Origin: Oehlia diaphana
Taxonomy: Eukaryota > Glomeromycota > Glomeromycetes > Glomerales > Glomeraceae
Length of the DNA: 64,000 nt
Assembly (NCBI GenBank): GCA_003833135.1
Contig: QZLH01000099.1
Location: forward strand, 1 to 64,000
Direction of reading: 5' to 3'
Shown here: positions 11,530 through 22,040 of the stretch, piece by piece
How the letters are laid out: each line of letters opens with the position of its first letter
Numbering within the stretch: the first letter of the stretch is position 1
The notes under the pieces: model-generated
What the model saw: only the letters and a program-made list of their open reading frames with translations
Database searches by the model: none
What the model was told of the DNA's origin: nothing
Program-made: the position numbers and the translations under genes

Positions 11530-12380
11530 AAAATTATGATTACCACTTTTCACTTTATTTAAATTCCTCCTTAATGTAGAGAGGTATGGCGGACTAGAAT
11601 AAAGTGCATTAAGTGCTTTTATATCATAATCACTTAGCTTTATACGTTAGCTTGAATTGTGGAAAGATATTTTTTATTAGACGAAGCTGACTGTATGAAA
11701 CAAATCGAAAGAAAGTCATATACAAATCCATAGCATATGTTCTTTCCGTCCCCGGCTTCGCTTGTATACATTGTCCTTGGGGAAAAATTCCAAGGGGACA
11801 ATGCATGATTGATTCTGGGTCATATGGACAATAACACGTCACTTCCATCTCACGCAATTTATACCATTTTTTTTAGCAATAACAATCAAATAATTATTAC
11901 GGTCTGGACGAGAGTGTTCATGGAAGAACCTGATATACTGGATATATATATATATATTTATTTATGAGCGTGTACATCAGTTCGTGTGCAATAGTACCTT
12001 TGGGATGTGGATATTTTTGCGAGTCTTCGGTAACTGATAACTTCTTTATAATTGTGAAATGAAATGAGAGAGAGATAACAAGTTTGAACTATAGACGAAT
12101 ATAGTAATTACCTGGACTCCTTCTATCCTACCAACATGGGACCAATGTTCACCCTCGTCAACGATTTTTACGTAATCTGATTGATCCGTTCTTTTCACGG
12201 ATTTTACTGAATTAACGTCGGAGATCATATTCATTGCGTATAACACAATGAGTTCAAGTTCCAAGGACGCATTATTGTCGAATTCACTGTCACATGGAAC
12301 TATTCCGTTCGGGTTTGTTCGTTATTGACACAAACATCCTTATATGGAGCGGCAGTATAAGTGACTGATGGTGGGTTCAT
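11530..12380 (-). pseudogene. Astacin-like metalloprotease pseudogene
   Basis: A DNA-level copy of the astacin gene at 28496-29388. It starts at 12380 (MNPPSVTY), lacks about 90 nt of the N-terminal coding part compared with the intact copy, and has a frameshift soon after. It keeps the intron at the same place (CAG/GTAATTACTA), so it arose by DNA duplication and not through RNA. The active site is destroyed: the second zinc histidine is Tyr (HELMY for HELMH), and an AT-rich insertion of about 35 bp (11930-11965, including a TA run) separates HELMYTL from the downstream FFHEHSRPDR half. The Met-turn region survives (SIMHCPLG, with Tyr replaced by Cys). The original stop codon is lost. Confidence 0.85.
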
Positions 12381-12389
12381 TATTATTAT

Positions 12390-12960
12390 TATTTTTTTAA
12401 AGAATAGATTTTTGTACAAGGTTTTTTAAAAGTGTTTGTAAATAAAAATATTGTTTTTAGCGAATCGAATTGATTTTTTTTAAATCAAACCCACTTTTTA
12501 AGTGTATCAAAATAGGAATCAGAAAGAGAAATATCTGAAAATAAAGGATAAGTGGTATGATATAAAGAAAGTGAAGAAAGTGAAAGACTGTTTTTTTCTT
12601 CAAAGTGAGTTTTTTTTGATATATATAAAATATATATCACATAAAAAAGAAAACTTTCAAAAAAGAAACTTTTGTTGTTTTATATCAATTTCAAAAAAAC
12701 TTCACAAACGCATTATTATATGAACTCGTAATTGAATGGTAAAAAAATAAAAAAAAAAAATTTTTTTTCTTTTTATTTTTTACGCATAATATTTGCTTAG
12801 TAGTAAATTTCTCTTACTTTCAGTACTTTCAGGTTTGTTTTTTTACTTTTCAAGTATTTTTTTTTTTTCTCCTGTAGTGGTTGTTTTGTTGGTGTACAAA
12901 ATGGCGTATTGTATGTACATAGTACATCGATATATGTATATAAAAATAATTTGATGTTCT
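12390..12960. other. Upstream region of the astacin pseudogene, non-coding
   Basis: Poly-T and poly-A runs. The segment 12590-12650 (CTTCAAAGTGAG, then TATATATCACATAAAAAAGA) resembles the flank at 21680-21760 and 36425-36500. Segment 12700-12950 resembles 24000-24200 and 38930-39070 (TCTCCTGTAGTG, GTACAAAATGGCGTAT). Confidence 0.5.
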
Positions 12961-12969
12961 CGATTACGT

Positions 12970-14925
12970 GACGGGATTCATATCAGGTGAATTTGCAGAT
13001 TGATAAAAAATTTTTATCCTGACAAAAAAAACTACAACCCATTTAACTAAAAGTAGGTTATATTATGAGTTGTATGAATGGTCATAGACAATATTTTTAT
13101 CTTTTTAAAACTTTTTCCTTCTGTAGTTTTTTTACCTATAAAGATAATTTTAAAGGTAAAAGTAAAAGAAACTTAAAATTACTTTCTTATTACTTTATTT
13201 TATTATTCTATTATTTATTTTATTAGCATTAATATATAATATTGCAGATACCATGATCCTAAATTTTAATTAGCAAACAGGATTGAGGAATGAGGATGCA
13301 GCAACTCAACAAGTCAAAAGTAATTTGAGATGCTCCCTTAAAAATAATTTTTTTTTGGGCGAAAAGATATCAGATTTATTTGCTAAAAATAACCCAAAAT
13401 TAACCGAGGCTTATATTAATAAATAATTATTATAAAGTAGTTAATAAATTATTAATAATTGTTAAAAATGATGATTGGCTGAAGATCACATGAACCAATA
13501 AATAAGTTTCCAATTTCATTAATCTCGTATTCGTGTTCGTGATTTTACTTTATACTTTATTCAACTAACCGAAATGCCACCAAAAAAGAGACAAGGCAGA
13601 AAAAAAAAAATCCAGTTTGCCTTCACTTTATTGAAGGTCAATTGCTTAATAGCTCTCCCATAAAGCACAGTGTAGATATTGTGCCTTCTATTATGTTAAA
13701 ACATCTCAAAGAAGAGTGCTCTAATATTAGTGAAGAATTTCGTAATATTCTCTATGACTGAAATAATATAATAATAAGACAAAAAAAAAATAAACGTTCC
13801 CGTGTTAAAGCTGAATTAAGTGACGATGAGAATGGTAATTAATTAATAATGTTTCTAATTAAATATGAAAAAAAAACAATAAATTTACATTTTTACTATT
13901 TTACTCAGATGAAAGCGCAACTCATCATAATATGCAGAAAATTATGGAATCTTTGTGGATTAAGAGTATCCCTCCAAACGAAATGACAGCAATACATCAA
14001 CAAATATTACGCGCACTGCTTTCAGCAAATGTTCCTTTTTCGTTTGTAGACAGCCCTGAAGTTATCAAAGTTGTTTAAAATGATACGACCTTCATACAAT
14101 CTCCCATCAAGAAAATGGATCAGCATTGAAATATTAGATCAAGTTCATAAAGAAGTATATCGTGAAATACAAACATTTGCTAAAGCTGACTTTATCAGGA
14201 GATGGGTGAACAAATATATCTAAACACAGCATGGTTAATTTTATTATTAATAATGAAAAACGGCAAATGTTTATCATATTGGAAATATCATGTTTAAGGC
14301 TTACAAGGAGGTTAGGATAGAATTCGGGACAGATAAATGGATAGGATTTGTATCTGATAATGGACCAGATATGACTAAAGCACAATGTCTTATGCGTGAA
14401 GTAAGTTGATTCTTATATTTAACTGTAATTAAATTTAATTAAATATTAATTATATACTTTAATAAAAAGGATTTAGAAATACTGGGTGGAAAAGTTTTTA
14501 CTGTACTGTACTTTGTATGGCTCATCACACAAATCTACTTGTCAAAAAAATCATAAACTCTTCAATCTTTGAACCTATTATCAAAATGCTTTTAATTCAT
14601 TAACAATTTTCGAAATTCAAATCTAGCTTTGGCAAAATTGTAAGAATTATCACAGAATCCAAATTTAACTCTGCAGTATCCATGTATTACATGTTGGGCA
14701 ACTTTTTTCAAAGCAGCAGAAACCATTTTATCACTAAAGGATAATATAAGAGTAAGTATAATATTATGAAAAATATGCTTATTATTATAAATTTTAATAT
14801 CGTGATCGGTAAAAAGATGGATATGTCAAGATAATAGAATCTTTTTCTTGAAGTATGGTATGATGAAATACCAGAAATTATTATTCCTAGAAGAATCAAA
14901 AAAATTAATCTCAAAACATTAATCT
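12970..14925 (+). pseudogene. Decayed hAT transposase, copy 1
   Basis: The frame starts at 13574 with MPPKKRQGRK, and the body matches the longer copy at 32829-34915. Readable landmarks are HNMQKIMESLW, NEMTAIHQQILRALL, PSYNLPSRKWISIE and, with frameshifts, FISDNGPDMTKAQ-like (the second catalytic Asp region). Several frameshifts and stops interrupt it, and the 3' third that carries the dimerisation motif in the other copy is absent after about 14925. The non-coding leader from 12970 (CATATCAGGTGAATTTGCAG) is also shared with 32335. Confidence 0.75.
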
Positions 14926-14929
14926 TTTA

Positions 14930-16160
14930 TAATTAATAACTTAATAGTGTTTATAATTCAATTATCTAAAATTCTATCAAACCCAGACGTCTGATTTCTA
15001 TCTTACCTGAAGATCATGAAACATATTACTTCGTTTCTTTTTCTGAATAATGTTTGCTTATCACCAATCATGAACGTAGTGAAATATCGGGGGGATTCTG
15101 GTGAATATTGCAGAGAACGAACTTATCTTCTCAAATGCTGAAATGATCTTTAGGGTGGAATCCCAATAGTAAATGTGAAAGCATAAAGCGAGATGGGAAA
15201 TTTCATCATGTGAGACTGATCACCTGAAATGCGCAGTACAATATTGGGAAACTGTGATTTTCACATACAATTATATTTTTTATGTATTTTTTCTTGTACG
15301 GTCAATAAAGCAGGCACAATTAATTTACCAAATTCAGATATACCATGAAATTGGTTATGGATTGTGGGAAGTAAAGCGAGCATGCATGCTAATATATTTT
15401 TTTAATGTAATGAGATCATCGATTCTGATAAATGTGCAATAACATTTTAATACAGTAAACATTACACAAATTATATAAAAGGTGATGTTCCTGTGAATCT
15501 GCGTAAGCAAAGCAAAAATAAAACAAAATACAAAAAAATCAAGCTTACCATTATTTACATCATCAATGTCAAACGAACGAGTATAGTTCGCAAAGTAATA
15601 ATAAGGTATGTTAGTTTTATTGCTCAGCTAGCTTCTTGAAACATGTCATCACGATGTTAATCGATTTTTCCATCTCTTTAGATGCTCCAAAATAAAATGA
15701 GCATATTACTCTTCCAGTTATATATAGACATTTTGATCTTCTCTTAACTATCATCACGTGTACAATAGAATCAACTCGACGTGATAAGGAATTTTTTCAC
15801 GTGCCGAATTCTTAATACTTGGCACGTTGTACCAGCAATAAAAAACGAATTGCCTTTATTAATTTATTATAATATGTTAGGCGACAAATTTCAAACGGAA
15901 TTTGCAAAATTAATAATAATGTTACACGTGTTAAAATCAATGAAAATTTAGCAAATAGCAATGTAATTATATATTAGCAGAAACCGCCATTAAGAAAAAT
16001 TTAGGTGATAATACATTATCATCTATCTATTTAAAATCATCTATCTATCTAAAATTAATTATATTTGAATTTAAATTATTACATAAAGTAAAAAATATGC
16101 ATTAGAGAAGTAAAAAGTATACATTAAAGATGAAGAATTAATTTTGTATTTGCCATAAAT
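14930..16160. other. Non-coding, nothing recognised
   Basis: No family resemblance was found. A pair of CACGTG-type strings occurs near 15755-15800 but nothing can be concluded from them. Confidence 0.4.
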
Positions 16161-16165
16161 CTATG

Positions 16166-16975
16166 TTAATTCCACCTAGGAACACCACCTGAAGCACCAC
16201 AGAAGAGGGTGTTTGCAGGAATATTTAAAATATAATTTGGAAGGTTCAGTACAATGCAGGGTGGTGAACTGGTTATGTTACCAGTTACATTAGCTTCTAC
16301 ATTGGTTTGAATAAATCTCATGACAAAGTTGTTAAGCTGAGCGTTTCCAAAATATATATCCGTGACTGGAACGTTTGGAGTTTGACTTGTGCGTTGATAT
16401 AACATAGTCACTATTGCTCTCGTATTATTCTGACAAGCATGAAATATTTTGAGAACGAGAAAAATCAAACTTGTTATTCGTTGAGAAAAATAAATTGGAG
16501 CTAATTTATGTAAATTACGGATTGATTGGCTAAGTCCGACTTCCACAACCATGGTTGGATATTCATAACCTGATGAGTTGCAAGCTCGTGCAGATGGAGG
16601 ATTAGGAACATTCCTTGGTCGAATAGTGGTATCAGCAACAAAATAGCTATTCGGTCTGACAATGAGGTTCTCCTCACAACCACCAGCTAATTGATTATTC
16701 CAGGCAAGTGATGAGACATAGCTTGCTACCACCGCATGAGGTGTTATAAGCTATGACTTTACCATCGACTAAACGGATTTTTATGGGAAGATCTTGTTCG
16801 TTTTCATTATAATCAAGAAAGACTTTAAGCCCTCAAGAGAGATATTATCAGCTAGAATAATTTGCGTTTCTTGCTCAAGTAAACTATCCCTGGCCGCCTC
16901 AAGAACATCTTGAGTCAATTCAAATCTTGACATTGAGATTCGTTGTGATAAAGTTGAGGAAGAAGTTAATGTCAT
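16166..16975 (-). pseudogene. Uma2-like (putative restriction endonuclease fold) protein, two compensating frameshifts
   Basis: The frame starts at 16975 (MTLTSSSTLSQRISMSRF) and ends at 16166 (GASGGVPRWN). Between about 16826 and 16750 the natural reading is in another frame (VFLDYNENEQDLPIKIRLVD then GKVIAYN), after which the sequence returns to the starting frame (TPHAVVASYVSSLAW). One base is missing near 16826 and one is extra near 16750. Corrected length would be about 270 residues. Landmarks of the Uma2/PD-(D/E)XK-type family (PF05685) are an Asp in SYFVADTTIRP and the Glu in YPTMVVEVGLSQS, which correspond to the usual D...(P)xxVVEVxSxS pattern. Similar proteins are a large family in Rhizophagus, from memory. 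The role there is unknown, perhaps transposon-derived. Either a recent pseudogene or two sequencing errors. Confidence 0.7.
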
Positions 16976-16979
16976 TTTT

Positions 16980-17060
16980 TGAAAATTTTGAGCGTTATCA
17001 AAACAAAAGATGCAGGATTATGTCATTGATAAGAATCATATGATTCCCACAATTTGCGTC
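16980..17060. promoter_or_regulatory. 5' flank of the Uma2-like gene
   Basis: Short region between the gene start and the MITE at 17076. No defined motif. Confidence 0.25.
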
Positions 17061-17075
17061 ATATCGATCATAGGG

Positions 17076-17237
17076 GCAAAAGTATCAGACTTGACCCTTC
17101 TGGAGGTGTCATCTTGACCCGCTGCATGCACGTTATCGATCACATATATTTTACAATACTCTATGAATAGGATCGACAACGTACATGCAGGAGGGTCAAG
17201 TTAGCACCGCGTCGCGAGTCAAGTCCGATACTTTTGC
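17076..17237. mobile_element. 162-bp MITE with 9-bp target duplication
   Basis: Left end GCAAAAGTATCAGACTTGAC; right end on the minus strand GCAAAAGTATCGGACTTGAC. The arms pair over about 66 nt at roughly three quarters identity and leave a short central spacer. Perfect direct copies ATCATAGGG flank it at 17067-17075 and 17238-17246. It is GC-richer than its surroundings. The 9-bp duplication points to a Mutator-type or, if read as 8 bp, a hAT-type mobiliser. Confidence 0.9.
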
Positions 17238-17661
17238 ATCATAGGGAAAACTTCATCATGTGGAATCTATGCACAGTATATAGAATAGGGGCTGTGCAAT
17301 GTGCGAATCTCATTTATTTCTCATAATTTTTCTAAGATTCGATTTTCTTTGCATGTCATGTCTCTAGAGTCCGGATACACTACTATCATAGTAACAAAAC
17401 AATATTCAGGTATGGATATTTTTCTGGCAATCATTATTTCGCATATGGGATTCGAAGTATATGTCAATCCTGAAATCATCTTTATTGATTTGCAAGGGGA
17501 TTAGTGAAATGGTGAAATGCTTGTTTCTGTGGTGCTATATTAACTGAAATCGACCTTTATGACCGAGTCTTTTTTTCGTCTATAGCCCAGGCAATACAGG
17601 ATGTCTCTGTCCAGCATTCGTAACCTTGCGTACAGAAACTAGGGGACGATAACGTTAAGGA

Positions 17662-17850
17662 CGCTGAATTTACTGAACTTGAAAAATGTCCGCAATGTGA
17701 TAAAGACATCCTTACTCCTTCATTCGAAGCATTTATCGTATTAGCCTGTGGTCATGTGAGTGCGTCGAAAAAGTATTTCTACTTACACGTCAAAATGACT
17801 GTCCTTATAAAGCAAAAGTTATACCGTTCAATAAAAAGTACACGTTAATG
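17662..17850 (+). pseudogene. RING-like zinc finger fragment
   Basis: The plus strand reads EFTELEKCPQCDKDILTPSF and then IVLACGH, followed after a frame change by ECVEKVFLLTRQNDCPYKAK and FNKKYTL. The order CxxC, CxH, CxxC-like with CP at the end follows the RING pattern, but the last expected Cys is Lys (CPYK) and the frame breaks at the histidine. RING-like domains of this kind are common in Glomeromycotina proteins, from memory. Confidence 0.4.
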
Positions 17851-18179
17851 ATCATTAATTACAATTATTTTATTAGGCCAACTTAATTTAATTTACATGA
17901 ACTTGAATCTTGAGTTATCGATCTATAGGATTACGAAGAATTCGTTGAATAATATTCATTAGAAGATGTCCGACTTATATGCGAAAGAACTTAAATTTTT
18001 TATATTAATATCAATGGAAATGATTGACTAGGATCATGAAAGGTCATAAGAATGAAAAAATTGTTTAGGCGTCAGATTCGATTTAATCACGCGATTTTTG
18101 ATTAATCGATTCAGAATCGATTTTCAATTAATTCGACTATCGCAGAATCGATTCCAATCCCTACATTGACGAGAAGATC

Positions 18180-18760
18180 ATGGAATATATAAATATTTTA
18201 AATAATTCTAAGTAAAATAAAAAATAAAGAGAATATAAATATTTAATACTTGGAATCTTGGATAAGCCATAAAAAAAAGGAATTTCATGCAGGTATCGAA
18301 TTCTACGTTGTGCAAGCAGATCCTCCATTTTTCTTTATAGTTCAAAAAATGGAAAAGAATAAGCGAATATGAAGGTATATATAAAATAAGTCATAAATTT
18401 TTTTTTTTTTAGTATACCAATTTCATTAAAGATTAATTAATAATCCACAGCAAGACCTCTTGCAACTTATTATATAATTCGAGGAATCATATATCAAGAA
18501 CTATATGGAGAAGTTATACTTTCGACTATATTAAAGAAATATAGTATAAAACAATATTTAGTGAAAATAATGTCAACATTAGAGTAACTAGATGATAGTG
18601 ATAAACTGATATCCCGTAAAACATAATACACTATAAAGAAAAAAATAAAATAAAACAATTTAAAAAAAAAAAAGTTTTTAACATATATACTTATACAAAC
18701 AATTCGTATTAATAATAGTAGTATAAAAATTTTTCGCTCAAAAGAATAATAAATTGATTT
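18180..18760 (+). repeat. Start of duplicated block, copy 1 (matches 35560-35830)
   Basis: Shared strings include AATATTTTAAATAATTCTAA, AAAAAAAAGGAATTTCAT, AACAATATTTAGTGAAAATA and ACAAACAATTCGTATTAATA, in the same order in both places. Non-coding. Confidence 0.8.
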
Positions 18761-18793
18761 AACATGACTCCCGTGATTGCTAATCATTTAACA

Positions 18794-19167
18794 TGTGTTA
18801 CGTAAAAGTCGCGAACGCAAATGTATCGTTCTTGAGTGATACGGAAAGTTGTGGAGTCCGGTGGGGATGATGAGTGGAGTACGGTCCCTATGTGACAGTT
18901 TACTCAAGTGATAAATAACACGACGGGCCAAACACGTGATTCAGAGTGGGCCGAGACACTATACATCACCTGAGTACGTTTCACACCCATTATGTTACAC
19001 ACCGCCAAATGTCACCGTACTCCACACCGGACTCCACAACTATTCGTCTCACCGATCGTTCTTATACGATCAGGTGCTATGTTCTTATACGACGTATAGG
19101 TCGTATAAGATAGTATGTCGTACACGTATAAGAATGATACATTTGCGTCGCGAACTAGTTTACACAC
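18794..19167. mobile_element. Foldback (palindromic) element with internal hairpins
   Basis: The two halves pair with each other. The outer arms are TCGCGAACGCAAATGTATCG (18810 onward) against the minus-strand reading TCGCGACGCAAATGTATCAT (from 19152). The middle arms are GTTGTGGAGTCCGGTG (18852) against its complement at 19026-19041. A separate perfect hairpin sits at 19084-19109 (CTTATACGAC, loop GTATAG, GTCGTATAAG). No clear target duplication was found. It lies next to the 5' side of the pogo-like transposase. Confidence 0.75.
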
Positions 19168-19212
19168 CTGTTTTACTACACCAGTTGCTACGCCAAATGC
19201 AACAAATAAAAA

Positions 19213-20856
19213 ATGCCAAGAAAAGTTACTGGTCGTTGTTAAACGTAAAAGATCCTCATATTCCAAAGATAGAGGTTGTTAAATACGCGGAAGAATATGG
19301 GAATAATAAAGCGGTAGAACACTTTGATATTCATCGTAGTATGGTAGGACATTGAGTAAAAGCAAGTTTTACCTGGAATGTTGAAACTAATGGAAAAAGT
19401 AAGCGAGCCGAAAAGCGTTTTTTCCCGAAGCCAAAAAAGGTTGTATGTTTGGATAATTGAGCAAAGGAAGCTAGCAGTATCCTATACATTTTACGAAGTA
19501 AAATGTTAGAAATTTTAAGGGAAGCGTAAATTCTAGAACTTTAGGCGACACAAAGTGGTAAAAATGGTTTTCATAGTCCGGTCGGTCAGTTTGTTAAGTC
19601 TTAAAAAAAAATTTTTTATATTATTACTATGCCGGGTGAAAATTTTTTAAAAATTGATAAAAAATTTCGCATATAAAATTTTTGAAAAAAAATTTAAAAA
19701 CCGGGTTGCCGTGAAATTTTATATTATGAATACCATAAAATCAAGTTTGTATGGCCTTATGGAGAACTTACAGACTTCTTATCGTTGGTTAAAAGGATTT
19801 TTGAAAAGATACAAATTGGCGCTGAGACGACACACTAGAATCTCCTAAAAGCTCCCAAGTGAAACTCGAGAACAGTTGGAGAAATTCAATCAATTTGTAA
19901 CTAACCTTAGGATCGAAAATTCTATGAATTGGAAAATATTTTTAATAAGGACGAAATGCCCGTTTGGCTGGTAACTTTACCATAAATCCAAAGGGTGAAA
20001 AAAACAGTTCATATTCACGTAATGGGTAATGAAAAAAAATCAGTTTCACCGTTATTTTGACATGTGCCACAGGTATTTCTTTTATTTTAAAACCATCTTT
20101 CATTTTGGTATAACGATTTTCTACTTTAAATCAAATTTAGTAAATTGCAATATCATAGATGGGATTAAACTACCTCCAATCTGCATCTTCAAAGGAAAAC
20201 GAATGCCGCGCAATGAACAAGTTCCTCCTGGTGTTGTAGTTTGGTTCCAAAAAAAAAAATGGTTGGATGGACTCAAGTTTAATTTTTAAGTACATTGATT
20301 ACTTCAATGATATAAGGACAAAAAATGGCACTCGAAGGAATCCAGAAATGTTAGTGTATGATTCATTCAAATGTCATTTGAAAGGATCTGTAAAAAAAAA
20401 TATCATGAGTGAGTTCGATCTGGCAGCATTTGCCAGCCTCTAGATGTCTCAATAAATAAAAAACCATTTAAAGACAACCTTCGCAAAGAATGGCATACTT
20501 GGATGGCAAGTGACTGCTAGGGAAACTATCTTCATCGCGCTAGATTGAGTGATTTATGCTTGTGGAAATCATGATGAAACAATCATAGAATCTTTCAAGA
20601 CTTGTAAGATTCAACAGATTTAAAATGCTGAATTGGAAATTAGTGATGATGACAATGGTAATAACGTTGATGATGATGAAAATAACGTTGATGATGATGG
20701 AAATAACGTTGATGATGATGGGAATAACGTTGATGATATGATGATAATGATGAAGGTAGTGATGTTGCGAGTGATAATGGTAGTAATGATAATAGTATCC
20801 ATGATAGTGATGATAGCGAAGATGTTAGTGATAGAATGAGACAATTAACTGTTTAA
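19213..20856 (+). pseudogene. Pogo/Tigger-like (DDE_1) transposase pseudogene
   Basis: The frame begins MPRKVTGR at 19213 and after frameshifts reads VVKYAEEYGNNKAVEHFDI (HTH, CENP-B N-terminal type), WNVETNGKSKR, SYRWLKGFLKRYKLALRR (second HTH), then DGIKLPPICIFKGKRMPR, EQVPPGVVVWFQ, NPEMLVYDSFKCHLK, CQPLDVSINKPFKDNLRKEW and, at the end, a repetitive acidic tail (DDDGNNVDD units at 20640-20735) closing RMRQLTV. These are the successive blocks of a DDE_1 superfamily transposase. At least five stops or frameshifts are present. The element's right end is at about 21064 (GGAGGAATACGG before TAG); the left inverted repeat is missing. Confidence 0.85.
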
Positions 20857-20869
20857 TTTGGTTATGGTT

Positions 20870-21064
20870 AATATTCTTACATTTACCGTAATGTGTATGT
20901 TACGATAGTGACAGGCATTGTTTGACATAATTCATTAATAAAATACGTTTTCTGAGGCTATTTGAACTTATATTTATTATTTTAATACATTTTAATGCAA
21001 AACTAGGTAATATTCAAGGTTGTAGCTTATTTTCGGGGGTTGCTTATTTTAGGAGGAATACGGT
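20870..21064 (+). mobile_element. 3' end of the pogo-like element
   Basis: The non-coding 3' end closes with GCTTATTTTAGGAGGAATAC followed by GG and the target TA. At the homologous spot in the second block (35835-35850) AAATACGATAGTAAAAA continues without the transposon, which fixes this boundary. Confidence 0.7.
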
Positions 21065-21283
21065 AGTAAAAAATTGTTTGAATGGGAAAGAGTAAATAAT
21101 TGAGAAAAAGAAATGCATAATATTTGTTATGAAATAATAATGAACGAATGATCGAATATTATTAATAGATCGATAAAATGAAATTAACTTCGAAAGTGGG
21201 TAGATTTGCCAACGATATTTGAGATAATTATTCGAATTTTGCCATATACAGATTTTGCGATAATTAATAAGCGGTTGGATTCT

Positions 21284-21565
21284 TTAGGGGAAAGATGAAC
21301 TATTAAATAATTGATTTGTAAATAAATCGTTTGTGTTTTGCATAGGTAATCGTCTTATGTGATTCCATATATACATATTAATTATATTAATTGTAATTCC
21401 ATGTCTTAAACGTCGTTGATTACGGCGTCTACGAATAGCAAAACTAGCGTAGGACGATGGATTTTTAGAAGTTGTATCTGAAAAATCGCAAGAAGTGTTT
21501 AAATTATCACGTGGAATTTCTGTGGGAGCACGTTCCTGATTTGTTGGTTGTTGTTCATTATCCAT
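21284..21565 (-). CDS. Small arginine-rich protein, copy 1 (93 aa)
   Basis: A single exon encodes 93 residues: a polar N-terminus (MDNEQQPTNQERAPTEI), a central block SYASFAIRRRRNQRRLRH at about 38-55, then an Ile/Asn-rich segment, MYIWNHIRRLPMQNTND and a C-terminus LFNSSSFP. No signal peptide or membrane segment. The Arg cluster suggests nucleic-acid binding or a nuclear signal. The layout (A/F-rich start, basic helix, a later Trp, then LP) faintly recalls an HMG box of the MATA type, but I cannot establish that. A second copy at 36087-36335 differs by five indels, all multiples of three, and by about nine silent against about six replacement changes in aligned codons, which argues for a functional protein. 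Confidence 0.7.
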   Translation of the reverse strand: MDNEQQPTNQERAPTEIPRDNLNTSCDFSDTTSKNPSSYASFAIRRRRNQRRLRHGITINIINMYIWNHIRRLPMQNTNDLFTNQLFNSSSFP

Positions 21566-21599
21566 TGTAAAAATTATATACTGTGTATTTTTAAAATTT

Positions 21600-22040
21600 T
21601 TTGAAATAAATTTGGTTTTTAATATAATTTTTCGAAATAAATTTAGATCGCAATAGTTTATTAAATTTTTTTTTTTTCTTCAAGGTGAGAATTGAATCAA
21701 AAATAATCTTGCACTCTTATTATATATATATTTATACATAAATATAAATCATATTAAAATAGTCTTTTAAAAAATAATTTGGGAAAGAAAAGTGTAAGAA
21801 TTTCTACATAAAATATATAAAATATATGAAATAAAAATTCATGAAATCAGGATAATAAAAGGAATTTTTGAATATTTGCGGTAGACACCAAAGAGATTAT
21901 TTTATATAGAAAAATTAAATTATTTTTTTCTGATCCTCTGCGTTTTCTCCCTTTTTACTAGATCATTGAGAGGTATATAAAAAAAAAATTTTATTATTAA
22001 AGTTTCTAAATATATATATTTATTTAATAATGTAAATATT
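21600..22040 (-). promoter_or_regulatory. Upstream region shared with the astacin gene and with copy 2
   Basis: About 215-280 bp upstream of the start lies GGAAAGAAAAGTGTAAGAAT, then ATATGAAATAAAAATTCATG, AAAAGGAATTTTTGAATAT and GACACCAAAGAG. The first two strings recur at matching distance upstream of the astacin start (29.62-29.69 kb), and the later ones upstream of copy 2 (36.54-36.61 kb) and of the broken copy at 31.4 kb. Promoter function is inferred. Confidence 0.5.

Noticed and set aside
18936..19355. 139-codon plus-strand frame starting MIQSGPRHYTSPEY
   Set aside because: Most of it lies in the foldback element; only its end (EVVKYAEEYGNNKAVEHFDI) belongs to the pogo-like transposase.
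20633..20844. Overlapping open frames on both strands (Asp/Val/Met-rich and Ile/Thr/Ser-rich)
   Set aside because: They are products of the GATGATGATGGAAATAACG repeat in the acidic tail of the pogo-like transposase.
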